This document shows, one piece after another, positions 43,088 through 52,183 of a stretch of 64,000 nt of DNA; position 1 is the stretch's first letter; the number at the start of each line of letters is the position of its first letter. A model generated the notes under the pieces. The model was not told the origin of the DNA and did no database searches. It saw only the letters and a program-made list of their open reading frames with translations. This DNA comes from Acidobacteriota bacterium. Its GTDB lineage: Bacteria; Acidobacteriota; Terriglobia; Acidiferrales; UBA7541. Location of the stretch: the NCBI GenBank assembly GCA_013289835.1, contig JABCZG010000007.1, positions 124,001-188,000 of the forward strand, read 5' to 3'. Position numbers and translations under genes: made by a program.

Positions 43088-43954
43088 ATGACCGATGTCT
43101 CTCTAGCAGGGGCCTTTCTCGCCGGCCTGGTTTCGTTTCTTTCGCCCTGCGTTCTCCCGCTCGTTCCCGGCTATATTTCCATGCTTTCCGGCATCGGCAT
43201 GGAGCAACTCCGCAAAGGTGACGTCCCCACCTCGGGGCTTTTCTCCTCGGCTCTCGCGTTCGTAGCCGGCTTTTCCGTCGTCTTCATTTCTTTCGGCGCA
43301 TCCGCCAGCGCCGTCGGACATTTTCTCCTCCAAAACCGCGCGCTTCTCGCTCCCATAGCCGGCGCGTTGATCCTTCTCTTCGGCCTTCACCTAGTCGGCG
43401 CGCTCATCAAAATCAATCTTCGCATCGGCATCATCCTCGGCGTCATCCTTGTCGCGCTCGGCATCGCCGCCTTGCTGCGCCACGCACCACTTTTCGCCGG
43501 GCTCGGCGCCACTCATTTTTTCTCGCTCTCGCTGATCGGCTTCTTCGGCCCCGCCCTGGCTCGCTGGCTCAATCGCGACGTCCACCTCCGCAGCAGCGTG
43601 GCGCAGCCTGGCCCCTGGAGCGGCTTCTTCCTCGGCTTCGCCTTCGCCTTTGGCTGGACTCCTTGCATTGGCCCGATCCTGAGCGCCGTGCTGATTCTTG
43701 CCGCTCGCAGCGACACCATCGCCCGCGGCGTCCTGCTTCTCGCCGTTTATTCCGCCGGCCTGGCCATCCCATTCCTGCTCACCGCTCTCGGCATCGGCCA
43801 GTTCATGGCTTTCTACAAAAACTTTCGAAAGTATCTCCACGCTGTCGAACTCTTCAGCGGCGCTTTGCTTTTGTTCGTCGGTGGCCTCGTTTTCGTCAAC
43901 AAACTGACCTGGCTCTCCGCTAAACTAACGTTCTTAAATCGCTTTTCACTCTAG
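43088..43954 (+). CDS. ccdA: cytochrome c biogenesis protein CcdA
   Basis: This is a 288-residue membrane thiol-transport protein that carries reducing equivalents from cytoplasmic thioredoxin to periplasmic TlpA/DsbD-like proteins. Conserved cysteines are in SFLSPCVLPLVPGY (Cys21) and FGWTPCIGPILSAVLI (near residue 195). Hydrophobic helices run through most of the sequence, with the LYSAGLAIPFLLTALG-like helix near the end matching the family. ATG 43088 gives the standard CcdA start, MTDVSLAGAFLAGLVSFLS. A TlpA-family gene follows 33 bases later, then a separate DsbD-alpha-like gene at 45580. The three together recreate the parts of DsbD. Confidence 0.93.
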   Translation: MTDVSLAGAFLAGLVSFLSPCVLPLVPGYISMLSGIGMEQLRKGDVPTSGLFSSALAFVAGFSVVFISFGASASAVGHFLLQNRALLAPIAGALILLFGLHLVGALIKINLRIGIILGVILVALGIAALLRHAPLFAGLGATHFFSLSLIGFFGPALARWLNRDVHLRSSVAQPGPWSGFFLGFAFAFGWTPCIGPILSAVLILAARSDTIARGVLLLAVYSAGLAIPFLLTALGIGQFMAFYKNFRKYLHAVELFSGALLLFVGGLVFVNKLTWLSAKLTFLNRFSL

Positions 43955-43987
43955 AGGAGTGCGCCTGAACACTTCGGCCAAGGAAAA

Positions 43988-44551
43988 ATGAAAAAAGTTC
44001 TCTTGATTGTCTCTACCGTGCTCGTGCTCGTCATCGCCACCTACTTCGCGGACAAAGCCACGCGCGTCAAAACCAAAGTGTCCGGTGGCACCGTTAAGGC
44101 CGACGCCTCCGTCGGCACTCCCGCTCCCGATGTCACTTTCAAGGATCTCGACGATAAGGAAGTCCCTCTCAGCCAATACAAAGGCAAAGTCGTCCTCGTC
44201 AATTTCTGGGCCACCTGGTGCGAACCCTGCCAGATCGAAATCCCCTGGCTCATCGAGATGCAGCAAAAATATTCCGACAAGGGTTTCACTATCCTGGGCG
44301 TGGATGTGGACGACGAAGGCAAAGCCGCCGTAGCGCCGTTCGTCGCCAAGGAACGCTTCAACGTGAACGGCCAGAAACTCCCGATGAACTATCCCATCCT
44401 GCTCGGAAACGACGCGGTCGCCGACAAATTCGGCGGCCTTCTCGGTTTTCCAACAAGTTTCTTGATCTCCCGCGACGGCAAAATCATCAAAAAAGTCCAG
44501 GGCCTCGTCAGTTACGACGAAATCGCCAAAGCCATCGAAGCTCAGCTCTAG
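43988..44551 (+). CDS. TlpA/ResA-family membrane-anchored thioredoxin
   Basis: This 187-residue periplasmic thiol-disulfide protein has an uncleaved N-terminal anchor (VLLIVSTVLVLVIATYFA). The redox motif is WCEPC (Cys78/Cys81 in VNFWATWCEPCQ). The thioredoxin-fold cis-proline region is LLGFPTSFLISRDGKII, and a redoxin-like GFTILGVDVDDEG lies between them. The 33-base gap from ccdA and the GGAAAAATG start support cotranscription. Electrons from CcdA would be passed on for cytochrome c maturation or envelope disulfide reduction. Confidence 0.93.
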   Translation: MKKVLLIVSTVLVLVIATYFADKATRVKTKVSGGTVKADASVGTPAPDVTFKDLDDKEVPLSQYKGKVVLVNFWATWCEPCQIEIPWLIEMQQKYSDKGFTILGVDVDDEGKAAVAPFVAKERFNVNGQKLPMNYPILLGNDAVADKFGGLLGFPTSFLISRDGKIIKKVQGLVSYDEIAKAIEAQL

Positions 44552-44623
44552 GCGCAGATCTGGGCCCATTTCTGAGCTAGGTTCCTCTGCCGCTCGCACA
44601 AAACCTTTGCTACAATCGCGCGC

Positions 44624-45082
44624 ATGAACAGACGCACATTACTTCAAACACTCACCACCGCGACGCTCTTGCCGGCATCCACGTGGGCCGCCCCTTTTTC
44701 GGAGGAAAAAATGTCGCCAATGAAAGATAGTCCCGCGCCAGCCTCAACGGCCGTCTACGAACTCCGCATCTATCACGTCTACGAAGGCAAGCTCGACGAC
44801 CTGCTGCGGCGTTTCCGCGATCACACCATTCAGCTCTTCGAAAAGCACGGCATCAAGAACGTCGCCTACTGGACGCCCACCGACGAGCCCCTTAAGGGCA
44901 AAACGCTTGTCTACATGCTTGCGCACCCCAGCCGCGACGCCGCCACCGCCAACTGGCAGGCCTTCCGCGATGATCCCGAATGGCAAAGCGTCCGCGACAA
45001 ATCCGAAGCCAGCGGCAAACTCGTCGAAAAGATCGACTCCACCTTTCTCGCCATGACCGAATTTTCTCCGCCACTACGCTAG
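44624..45082 (+). CDS. NIPSNAP-family protein with Tat-like leader
   Basis: This is a 152-residue protein with an RR-containing leader (MNRRTLLQTLTTATLLPASTWA) that fits a Tat or Sec signal. A NIPSNAP ferredoxin-like domain follows: VYELRIYHVYEGKLDDLLRRFRDHTIQLFEKHGIKNVAYW, then GKTLVYMLAHPSRDAATANWQAFRDDPEW. NIPSNAP proteins are small dimeric alpha/beta-barrel proteins of uncertain role. The signal peptide here implies an envelope location, unlike the usual cytoplasmic homologues. It lies between the redox genes and the frataxin homologue. Confidence 0.85.
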   Translation: MNRRTLLQTLTTATLLPASTWAAPFSEEKMSPMKDSPAPASTAVYELRIYHVYEGKLDDLLRRFRDHTIQLFEKHGIKNVAYWTPTDEPLKGKTLVYMLAHPSRDAATANWQAFRDDPEWQSVRDKSEASGKLVEKIDSTFLAMTEFSPPLR

Positions 45083-45250
45083 TCTGTTTTTTTCTGATCC
45101 TCGCTTCGAAATCTTGCAGCACTGCCAATCCTCTGCGCTTCAGCCGGTGGACCTTCAAGGCCGCGCGCCGCGGGATTGGCTGGGGTCATAGGACGCGATG
45201 ACGGCCTTGCTTCCCTTGCCGCCCCAAAATCGCTCAGGTACTCTAACGGC

Positions 45251-45583
45251 ATGCTTGATGAAAAAGACTTTCAGCGCAAAGCCGACGCCGCGTTCGACGA
45301 TCTCAAAAAGCGCCTGCTCACCGCCGGCGATGAACACGGCTTCGACGTCGAAGGCGAAAGCGGAAAACTCGAAGTCATCTTCGAGGAGCCCGAGGAAGTG
45401 AAATTCGTCATCTCGCCCAATACCCCTGTCCGCGAAATCTGGATCTCCGCGCTCTCCACCAGCTTCAAACTTGGCTGGAACGATTCACGCAACGCCTTCG
45501 TCCACGAAAAAAGCGGCGAGGATCTCCGCGCCGTGATGACCCGCGTGATCTCCCAGCAACTCGGCGCCCAGGTGACCCTGTGA
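45251..45583 (+). CDS. cyaY: frataxin homologue CyaY
   Basis: This 110-residue protein is of frataxin length. The acidic N-terminal helix is MLDEKDFQRKADAAFDDLKKRLLTAG, followed by a beta sheet with SGKLEVIFEEPEEVKFVISPNTPVREIWISALSTSFKLGW. The acidic ridge and the IW-I-S strand match CyaY, an iron-binding modulator of iron-sulfur cluster assembly by IscS. The start at 45251 gives the normal length; a longer form from 45176 adds 25 unrelated residues. Its TGA overlaps the GTG start of the DsbD-alpha-like gene. Confidence 0.85.
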   Translation: MLDEKDFQRKADAAFDDLKKRLLTAGDEHGFDVEGESGKLEVIFEEPEEVKFVISPNTPVREIWISALSTSFKLGWNDSRNAFVHEKSGEDLRAVMTRVISQQLGAQVTL

Positions 45584-46140
45584 AGCTCGCTCCAAAGTTA
45601 TCTTTCTTTGCGGTTCTCGTTTTGTTGGTCGCCCTCGCGCCTACGGCAACATCGCAGGTTCCCTCCGGCCGCGACGTCGTAAAACCCGAAATCTACCCCT
45701 CGCTCGAGCCCGCCGCCCGCGACACTTCCTTCCAGATCGCCGTGATCATGAAAATTCGCCCCGGCTTCCACGTCAACGCCCGCGAAAAATCCGAAGAATA
45801 CCTCATCGCCACCGATCTAAAGGCTGAACTCCCCGCCGGCTTTAGCAGCGGCGAAGTCAGCTATCCCAAAGGCAAACTCGAAAATTTCACGTTCTCCAAA
45901 AAGCCGCTCAACGTCTACCAGGACACCGTGGTTCTTCGCCTGCCCGTCACCGCGCTCCCAAACGCGCCGCTCGGCGAACAGCACATTTCCCTGAAGCTCC
46001 GCTATCAAGCCTGTAGCGCTGAGATCTGCCTGCCTCCGGTCACGCTCACCCTCGACGCCACCATCAACGTCGCCGCTTCCCCCGCCGCCTCCAAAGCTGC
46101 GCACGCGGAGTGGTTCCGTATCGCCGCAGCCAAACCCTAG
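45580..46140 (+). CDS. stand-alone DsbD N-terminal (alpha) domain protein
   Basis: This 186-residue exported protein has a signal peptide (LSFFAVLVLLVALAPTATS) and a single immunoglobulin-like DsbD-alpha domain. The redox cysteines are Cys145 and Cys150 in RYQACSAEICLPP, the pattern of DsbD-alpha (C-x-C-x-PP region). In full DsbD this domain receives electrons from the thioredoxin-like gamma domain through the membrane beta domain. Here the membrane and thioredoxin parts are provided by CcdA and TlpA in the same neighbourhood. It starts at GTG 45580, with a four-base overlap on cyaY. Confidence 0.8.
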   Translation: MKLAPKLSFFAVLVLLVALAPTATSQVPSGRDVVKPEIYPSLEPAARDTSFQIAVIMKIRPGFHVNAREKSEEYLIATDLKAELPAGFSSGEVSYPKGKLENFTFSKKPLNVYQDTVVLRLPVTALPNAPLGEQHISLKLRYQACSAEICLPPVTLTLDATINVAASPAASKAAHAEWFRIAAAKP

Positions 46141-46163
46141 TTTTCATGGATGGAAAGTTGTAA

Positions 46164-47672
46164 CTAGGCTTTAGCGAAACCAGCAACCGCGTCGCGCAAA
46201 CGCCTGACCACGCGCTGCTGCCCAAGCACAACCATAGTATCGAACAGCGGCGGAGCCACGGCCTGCCCGACAATCGCCACGCGCGTGGCGTTGATCAATA
46301 AACCAGCTTTTACCCCGCCTGCTTCAGCAACAGCCCGCGACGCATGATCGCACGCGTCATGATTCCACTCCGGCAGCGCCGCAAGCGCGGCCGCGAGTTT
46401 GCCAAGCAGCTCCGGCACTTTCGGATCTTTCCAGAACTTTTCCTTGGCCGCGGAATCGCGTTCGAATTCATCGCTGAAAAAAGCCCGCGACCAACTCGAA
46501 AAATCCGGAAGCAATCGTATCCGCGGCCTCAGCAGATCTACAGTCTTCGAAAACCACGCATGGTCTCTTCCATCCGTGCCCGGAGCCGCGCCCGCGGCCC
46601 ACTCCGGTTTCCACAACCCGCTGCGCTCCAATTCATTCTCAACTTCCGGCAGCAACTCTTCGATCGGTAGCTTCTGCAGATACTGCGTGTTGAACCACTC
46701 GAGTTTCGGCCGGTCGAACACCGCATTGGTGCGGCTCACACCCTCCAAGGAAAACTTCTGAATCAATTCTGGCGTGCGCAGAAACTCCTCATCGCCGCCC
46801 GGCGACCAGCCGAGCAACGCCAGGAAATTCCGAAACGCTTCTGGCAGAAAGCCCTCCGTACGGTACATGTTCACGTCCGTCGCGCCATGCCGCTTCGAAA
46901 GCCGCGACTTGTCTGCCCCAAGAATCAGCGGCACATGCGCAAACACCGGCGGCTCCGCCCCCAGCGCGCGGTACAGCAGCACCTGCTTCGGCGTATTGGA
47001 AATGTGATCCGCACCGCGAATCACGTGCGTGATGCGCATATCGATGTCATCCACCACCACGCCCAACTGGTACATGGACTGACCGAACTCTTCCTCGCCT
47101 TTTCCCGAACGCAGCAGCACGAAATCCTCGATCTCGTCATTCGAGAATTCCCGCTCGCCAAAAACCGCGTCGAAAAATTTCGTCGTTCCACCGACCGGCA
47201 CTTTGAAACGCACTGCCGGCTTTGTGCCCGGTGTCGAAGGCTTCGCGTCGCGGCAACTGCATCGCGTCACCCGCCGCATTCCCCCGCCCTTTGGCTCTTC
47301 GTCCTGAGCGGGTTCCGCATAGTCCCCGCCCACATATTTCTCCGCCGGGCAGTAGCACAAGAACGCGCTGCCATTCGCCAAACACTTCTTTGCCGCCGCA
47401 CGATACAACTCTGTTCGTTGCGACTGGTAAAACGGCCCCTCATCCCACACCACGCCCAGCCACTTCAATCCATCCAGAATCCCCTGCACCAGTTCAGGTT
47501 TATTGCGTTCCGCGTCCGTATCCTCCACGCGGAGGATCATGCTGCCTGCCTGTCGCCGCGCAAAAAGCCAGTTGAACAGCGCGGTCCGCGCCCCTCCCAC
47601 GTGCAGATAGCCGGTCGGCGAAGGTGCAAACCGTACCCTCACCGCTCCCGTCTTATTCGTCGAGTCCGTCAT
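46164..47672 (-). CDS. gltX: glutamyl-tRNA synthetase
   Basis: This is a 502-residue class I aminoacyl-tRNA synthetase that charges tRNA-Glu. The HIGH-type motif is FAPSPTGYLHVGGARTALFNWL at the N terminus. A CYCPAEKY segment lies in the insertion, and KSRLSKRHGATDVNMYR is the KMSKS-type motif. The anticodon-binding helical domain fills the C-terminal 170 residues. The sequence is full length. It converges with the DsbD-alpha-like gene, with only 23 bases between the stops. A TGCACC/GGTGCA hairpin lies just upstream of the start. Confidence 0.96.
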   Translation of the reverse strand: MTDSTNKTGAVRVRFAPSPTGYLHVGGARTALFNWLFARRQAGSMILRVEDTDAERNKPELVQGILDGLKWLGVVWDEGPFYQSQRTELYRAAAKKCLANGSAFLCYCPAEKYVGGDYAEPAQDEEPKGGGMRRVTRCSCRDAKPSTPGTKPAVRFKVPVGGTTKFFDAVFGEREFSNDEIEDFVLLRSGKGEEEFGQSMYQLGVVVDDIDMRITHVIRGADHISNTPKQVLLYRALGAEPPVFAHVPLILGADKSRLSKRHGATDVNMYRTEGFLPEAFRNFLALLGWSPGGDEEFLRTPELIQKFSLEGVSRTNAVFDRPKLEWFNTQYLQKLPIEELLPEVENELERSGLWKPEWAAGAAPGTDGRDHAWFSKTVDLLRPRIRLLPDFSSWSRAFFSDEFERDSAAKEKFWKDPKVPELLGKLAAALAALPEWNHDACDHASRAVAEAGGVKAGLLINATRVAIVGQAVAPPLFDTMVVLGQQRVVRRLRDAVAGFAKA

Positions 47673-48037
47673 TGTTTAGTGCACCTTTCTGGTGCAGCGC
47701 TAACTCTCAGTGTAGCGAAAAGGGCCTCTTTCCGTCCAACTTGCGGATTTCACGCCAAAAATGGCAAAAACTCCCTATCTCCCTTTGTACTGAATCGGTT
47801 ACCCCTGCCCTGCTGTCTCTTTGGCTACCAGTACCCCGGTACGCTTGCTTCCAGAAAATCTGGTAATCCATAATCACTAGTACTTTGGCTCGTGTATTTC
47901 CCTAACTCTCCCGCGCCGTTGCACCCTTGTACTCGGGTGCGCGCCGCAGACTTGTGGATACACGCCGAAGCACGTGTGTTTTCGTGGCCTTTTTGTTCGG
48001 AAAAGGCGCCGTCCGTGACGCGGGCGGAGAATTGAAT
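47673..48037. other. 365-bp divergent intergenic region with candidate promoter
   Basis: This gap lies between gltX (minus) and the c-di-GMP protein (plus). TTGCTT (47845-47850) and CATAAT (47869-47874), 18 bp apart, form a weak plus-strand promoter, and their spacer contains the hairpin CCAGA-AAA-TCTGG. A leader hairpin GCACCC/GGGTGC lies at 47921-47940, and GTACC-CC-GGTAC occurs near 47831. The reading frame of the downstream gene extends back to 47927, but that part lacks a credible start. No RNA gene was seen. Confidence 0.35.
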
Positions 48038-51000
48038 GTGGGCTTGATACATCACAGTTTCATTTCGCTGGCGCTGCTCATGGCTACCACTCTGGTGGCC
48101 GGTTTCTTTGCGTATATTTACAGCATCAAGCGCCAGGCCTACCTCTTCCTGTGGACCGCCGGCTGGATGATTTTCGGCCTGCACTACGCAGGCCCCGCGC
48201 TTGCCGACTGGGCTTTGAACAGTCCGCTCCAAAGCGCCTTGAATCACTGGCTGTTTGCAATTTCCGGTTTGCTTTTTTTCCTCGGCGCGCAAATCTACTC
48301 GCAGCGCAAACCGTGGAAAATTCCAGCGCTGGCCGTGGGCGTTTTCCTCGGACTGTGGGCCGCCGCCAATGTCGTCAACGCGCTTTCTGTTTCCGTCGTC
48401 CTTCCCGCATCGCTGATTTACATCGGCGTGGCCGTGGTCTTCTGGCAGGAAAGCCGTCGCCAGGAAACCCTCGCCGACCGCCTGCTCGGCGTTTCCTTCG
48501 CGTCGTGGGGTGTTCTCTGGATCGCGCTGCATATCCTGAATGCCACTCCGGAACTTCAGGGCCCGGGAATGAACGTCGTCGCCGCCGCGCCGTGTGCCTT
48601 CGTTGCCATGCTGATGGTGATGGCGACGTACGAGGAAGAAAAGCGCCGCATCGAGCGCAACATGCTCGCGCTTTCCAATCTCAACTTGGCCACTTCCAGC
48701 TTCGTCGGCGGCGAAATTCAGCGCATGTTGTCGCAAGCCCTGGACCGCGTCCTCGGCGTCGTGCGGCTCCCGGCTGGCGCGCTCTTCCTGCATCACGGCG
48801 ACACGCAAGGACCAACCTCGGTCGTTGCCGTCGGCTTGAGCGATGACTTCTGCCGCGCCGCGCAAGAGGAAGGCCTCGACGATTATTTGGTCGGCCTGGT
48901 CGCGCGCCTTGGCGGCCTGCTCGGCTTCCGCGATCTTCGCGACGATTCCCTCTCCGCCCTCGAAAAAGAGCAAGCCATCCGCCGTTTCCGCGAACTAGCT
49001 CTTGGCCAGGGACTTCGCAGCGTCGTAGCCATCAGCTTGCAAGCGAAAGAACACGCCTTCGGTGTTCTCCTTCTTGGAACACCTGACAGCCGCCGCTTCA
49101 CTCCCGCGGAGCTCCGCCTGCTCCTCGCGCTCGGCCATCAAATCGGAATGGCCGTCGAAAACAGCTATCTGATTCAGCAGACTTCGCGCCGCTCCGAAGA
49201 ACTTCACGTCCTCAACGAAATCGGCCGTGCGCTCAGCTCCACGCTGAACAAGGAAGACCTGACGCGCAAAGTTTGGGAAGAACTCCGCCGCCTGTTCGAC
49301 GTCGAAAATTTCTATATCGCCGAACTCGACCCACTTCGCGACGAGATGCATTTCGATCTCGAAATGATCGACGGCGTTCGCATGCCCAAGCGCACCCGCC
49401 CCGCCGGCAATCACCTGACGGAATACATCATTCGAACGCGCCAGCCCGTTTTGATTCGCGACAATTTCACCGCGGAAATCAAAAAACTCGGCGTTGAGCC
49501 CATCCGCAGCAAAGGCTGTTTCTGCGGTGTTCCTCTCGTCGCCTACGACCACGCCATCGGCGCCATGGCCGTCTTCTCCGACCACGAGCGCATCTTCGAC
49601 GAAGGCCACCTCGAACTTCTCCGCGTGCTCGCCAGCGAAGCCAGCATCGCCATCGAGAATGCCCGCCTCTTCAGCGAGGAGCGCACCAAGGCGCGCCACC
49701 TCACGCTTCTCAACACCATTTCGCGCAACGCCATCGCAACCCTCAATCCCGATGAGATGCTCGCCAAGATCACCGAGCAACTCGAAGCCGGCCTAACCTA
49801 CGATCACATTGGCATCGGCGTGCTGGATTACGCGACGCGCGAAATCGTTGTCCAAGCCGAAGCCGGCAAACGCCGCGGCACCCTCGGCCAGCGCATCCCG
49901 CTTGGCGCCGGCCTCATCGGTCACGTCGCCCGCAACGGCCACATGGCGGTCTACCGCGCCGCATCTCTCGCGGATAACGCTCTGAAGCCTCTTCTGCCCG
50001 ACTCCATCGCGGCAGTCGCGCTACCCGTTTTCTACGCTGAGCAACTACACGGCATCCTGTACGTGGAATCCTCCTCGCCCCTGGAATTTTCCGAAGAAGA
50101 AGTTTTGCTCCTCCGCACTCTGGCCGACCTCATCGCCGGTGCGCTGCACAACGCTCTCTCGTTCCAGAAAGCCCAGGAGCAAGCCATCACCGACGGCCTC
50201 ACTGGCGTCAAAACGCATCGCTTCTTCATGGAAGCGCTCTCCGCCGAATGGAAGCGCTCCACTCGCGCTGGCCGCGCCTTTGCACTCGTGCTGATGGACC
50301 TCGACCGCTTCAAATTCGTCAACGATTTCTACGGCCACCTCGAAGGTGACCTCGTTCTCCAGCGCGTCGGACACATCCTTGAAACCAATTGCCGCCGCTC
50401 CGATGTTGTCGCGCGTTACGGCGGAGACGAATTCGTCATCCTCATGCCGGAAACCAACATGGAGCACGCCCGCCAGCTCGCCAACAAGCTCCGCGGCTGG
50501 GTTTCCGCCGACCCGCTTCTCCGCGAGAAAAACATCAGCGCCAGCTTCGGCATCGCTTGCTATCCGCTGCACGGTTCGTCGCCACAGGAATTGATCCAGG
50601 TCGCCGACGCTTCCATGTATCTTTCGAAACATCAGGGCGGCAACGCTGTCTCCACCGCCGATCACTTCGACCCCAACGAAGCTAAAAAATGGAAGCGCGA
50701 CGTCCTCGAAGCCTATCTCGGCGTCACCCTCAAGCGCCTTTTCGCCACTGGCCCGGAAGCCTTTGAAGAAATCTATCAGCGCCTCACGCAATTCACGGAA
50801 TCCCTCGCCGCCGCCGAAGGCGCCACCGGCAAGCCTGTCGCGACCGGCTCGCAAGGCCCGCAAGCGCTGCCGCAAGCCGTGCTCGATACCGTCACCTCAC
50901 TCGCGTTCGCCATCGACGCCAAGGATCACTACACGCAGGGCCATTCGCAAAAAGTCTCCGCCTACGCCGCCCTCATCGCCGAAGCCATGGGCATGAAGGA

Positions 51001-51478
51001 CGTGGAAGTCGAGGAGATTCGCCTGGGAGGCGTTCTTCACGACATCGGCAAAGTCGGAATCCCGGAAAATATTCTGAACAAGAACGGCCCGCTGAATCCC
51101 GACGAATGGGAAACGATGAAGTCGCATGTAAAATTTGGCGCCAAGATTCTCGATCCGCTCACTCCGCTCGCGCGCATTCGCGAAATGGTCTTGCACCACC
51201 ACGAATTCTTTGATGGCTCCGGCTATCCCGACGCCCTCACCGCGGACAGAATCCCGCTTGGCGCGCGCATCATCGCCATTGCCGACGCCTACGACACCAT
51301 CACCAGCGACCGCACCTACAAGAAAGCCCGTAATTCCGGCGACGCTCTCGCCGAACTCGAGCGCTGCTCCAACGCGCAATTCGACGGCACCATCGTCGAG
51401 CTTTTCGTCCGCACCATGCGCGCCCTCCCCAACCCCGTCATCGAAGTCGTTGCCACTGGCGGCCCGCGCAATTCCTAG
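48038..51478 (+). CDS. membrane GAF-GAF-GAF-GGDEF-HD-GYP cyclic-di-GMP signalling protein
   Basis: This is a 1146-residue sensor with both synthesis and degradation domains for cyclic di-GMP. The N terminus (about 1-205) has roughly seven membrane helices. Three GAF-like domains follow, near 225-390, 400-560 and 575-735. The GGDEF domain (about 750-905) has the intact active site GGDEF at 795-799 and the inhibitory-site RxxD (RRSD) at 786-789. After a linker, the HD-GYP domain (about 970-1120) has HD at 1001-1002, HDIGKVGIP, the HHEFFDGSGYP motif with GYP at 1062-1064, and DAYDTITSDR. Both activities look intact, so the balance is probably set by the GAF inputs. GTG 48038 was chosen because it starts just before the first helix. 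Confidence 0.92.
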   Translation: MGLIHHSFISLALLMATTLVAGFFAYIYSIKRQAYLFLWTAGWMIFGLHYAGPALADWALNSPLQSALNHWLFAISGLLFFLGAQIYSQRKPWKIPALAVGVFLGLWAAANVVNALSVSVVLPASLIYIGVAVVFWQESRRQETLADRLLGVSFASWGVLWIALHILNATPELQGPGMNVVAAAPCAFVAMLMVMATYEEEKRRIERNMLALSNLNLATSSFVGGEIQRMLSQALDRVLGVVRLPAGALFLHHGDTQGPTSVVAVGLSDDFCRAAQEEGLDDYLVGLVARLGGLLGFRDLRDDSLSALEKEQAIRRFRELALGQGLRSVVAISLQAKEHAFGVLLLGTPDSRRFTPAELRLLLALGHQIGMAVENSYLIQQTSRRSEELHVLNEIGRALSSTLNKEDLTRKVWEELRRLFDVENFYIAELDPLRDEMHFDLEMIDGVRMPKRTRPAGNHLTEYIIRTRQPVLIRDNFTAEIKKLGVEPIRSKGCFCGVPLVAYDHAIGAMAVFSDHERIFDEGHLELLRVLASEASIAIENARLFSEERTKARHLTLLNTISRNAIATLNPDEMLAKITEQLEAGLTYDHIGIGVLDYATREIVVQAEAGKRRGTLGQRIPLGAGLIGHVARNGHMAVYRAASLADNALKPLLPDSIAAVALPVFYAEQLHGILYVESSSPLEFSEEEVLLLRTLADLIAGALHNALSFQKAQEQAITDGLTGVKTHRFFMEALSAEWKRSTRAGRAFALVLMDLDRFKFVNDFYGHLEGDLVLQRVGHILETNCRRSDVVARYGGDEFVILMPETNMEHARQLANKLRGWVSADPLLREKNISASFGIACYPLHGSSPQELIQVADASMYLSKHQGGNAVSTADHFDPNEAKKWKRDVLEAYLGVTLKRLFATGPEAFEEIYQRLTQFTESLAAAEGATGKPVATGSQGPQALPQAVLDTVTSLAFAIDAKDHYTQGHSQKVSAYAALIAEAMGMKDVEVEEIRLGGVLHDIGKVGIPENILNKNGPLNPDEWETMKSHVKFGAKILDPLTPLARIREMVLHHHEFFDGSGYPDALTADRIPLGARIIAIADAYDTITSDRTYKKARNSGDALAELERCSNAQFDGTIVELFVRTMRALPNPVIEVVATGGPRNS

Positions 51479-51597
51479 TCTTTTCGCGCTCGCTTCCTGC
51501 TACCGTTTCTCCCCGCTCCTCCGTCAAACAAGATTGTCCCGGGGCAGGCCTGCGTTTCCTTTATCGAATCTGAATTGCGTCTCGTTTAGGAGGTTTT

Positions 51598-52098
51598 ATG
51601 AACCTTCATAAGACAGCACTGCTCTGCGTCTTCGTAATGCTCGCGGCGGCACCACTCCCGGCTGGCACTCACTCTGAAGCCGCCTTCAAAAAGCTTCGGT
51701 CCCTCGCGGGGGACTGGGAAGGAAAAGACGAGCACGGCATGCTGGTGAAGACGAATTTCCAGGTGCTGGCGTCCAAAACCGCCGTTATGGAAACGCTTTC
51801 GCCTTCTGGAATGGAAGAAATGATCACGCTCTACAGCATGGATGAAGACGGAATCGCGCTGGTGCACTACTGCCCCACCAACAATCAGCCGCGCATGCGC
51901 GTGGTGCCGCAATCCGACGACGTCAAGGAGCTCAGCTTCGATTTCCAAGGCGCCGGAAATCTAAAATCTCCCTCAACCGGACATCAACATCATCTGGTTA
52001 TCCGCTTTGAGGACGACGATCACATCACCGAAACCTGGACGTGGCGTCAGGACGGCAAAGACATGCCCATGGTCTTCCACCTCACGCGCAAAAAATAA
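51598..52098 (+). CDS. secreted hypothetical protein, DUF1579/lipocalin-like
   Basis: This is a 166-residue protein with a signal peptide (MNLHKTALLCVFVMLAAAPLPAG). A beta-rich domain follows, beginning FKKLRSLAGDWEGKDEHG, and the AGDWEG turn is typical of lipocalin-like or DUF1579-type folds. EEMITLYSMDEDGIALVHYC and DHITETWTWRQDGKD follow. A nearly perfect AGGAGG precedes the ATG at 51598. The function is unknown; such proteins are abundant and often paralogous in Acidobacteria. Confidence 0.65.
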   Translation: MNLHKTALLCVFVMLAAAPLPAGTHSEAAFKKLRSLAGDWEGKDEHGMLVKTNFQVLASKTAVMETLSPSGMEEMITLYSMDEDGIALVHYCPTNNQPRMRVVPQSDDVKELSFDFQGAGNLKSPSTGHQHHLVIRFEDDDHITETWTWRQDGKDMPMVFHLTRKK

Positions 52099-52183
52099 GC
52101 AACTTTGCAGGAGACTGCACGATTCCACTGACACAATGGATTACAGAGGGCGTCCGACCCTTACAGAGCCCAACGGGAAGTCT

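Noticed and set aside
47825..48973. A 382-codon minus-strand frame opposite the cyclic-di-GMP gene
   Set aside because: The product is low-complexity (Gly/Arg/Glu/His-rich) without any motif, and it covers the membrane region of a real gene on the other strand.
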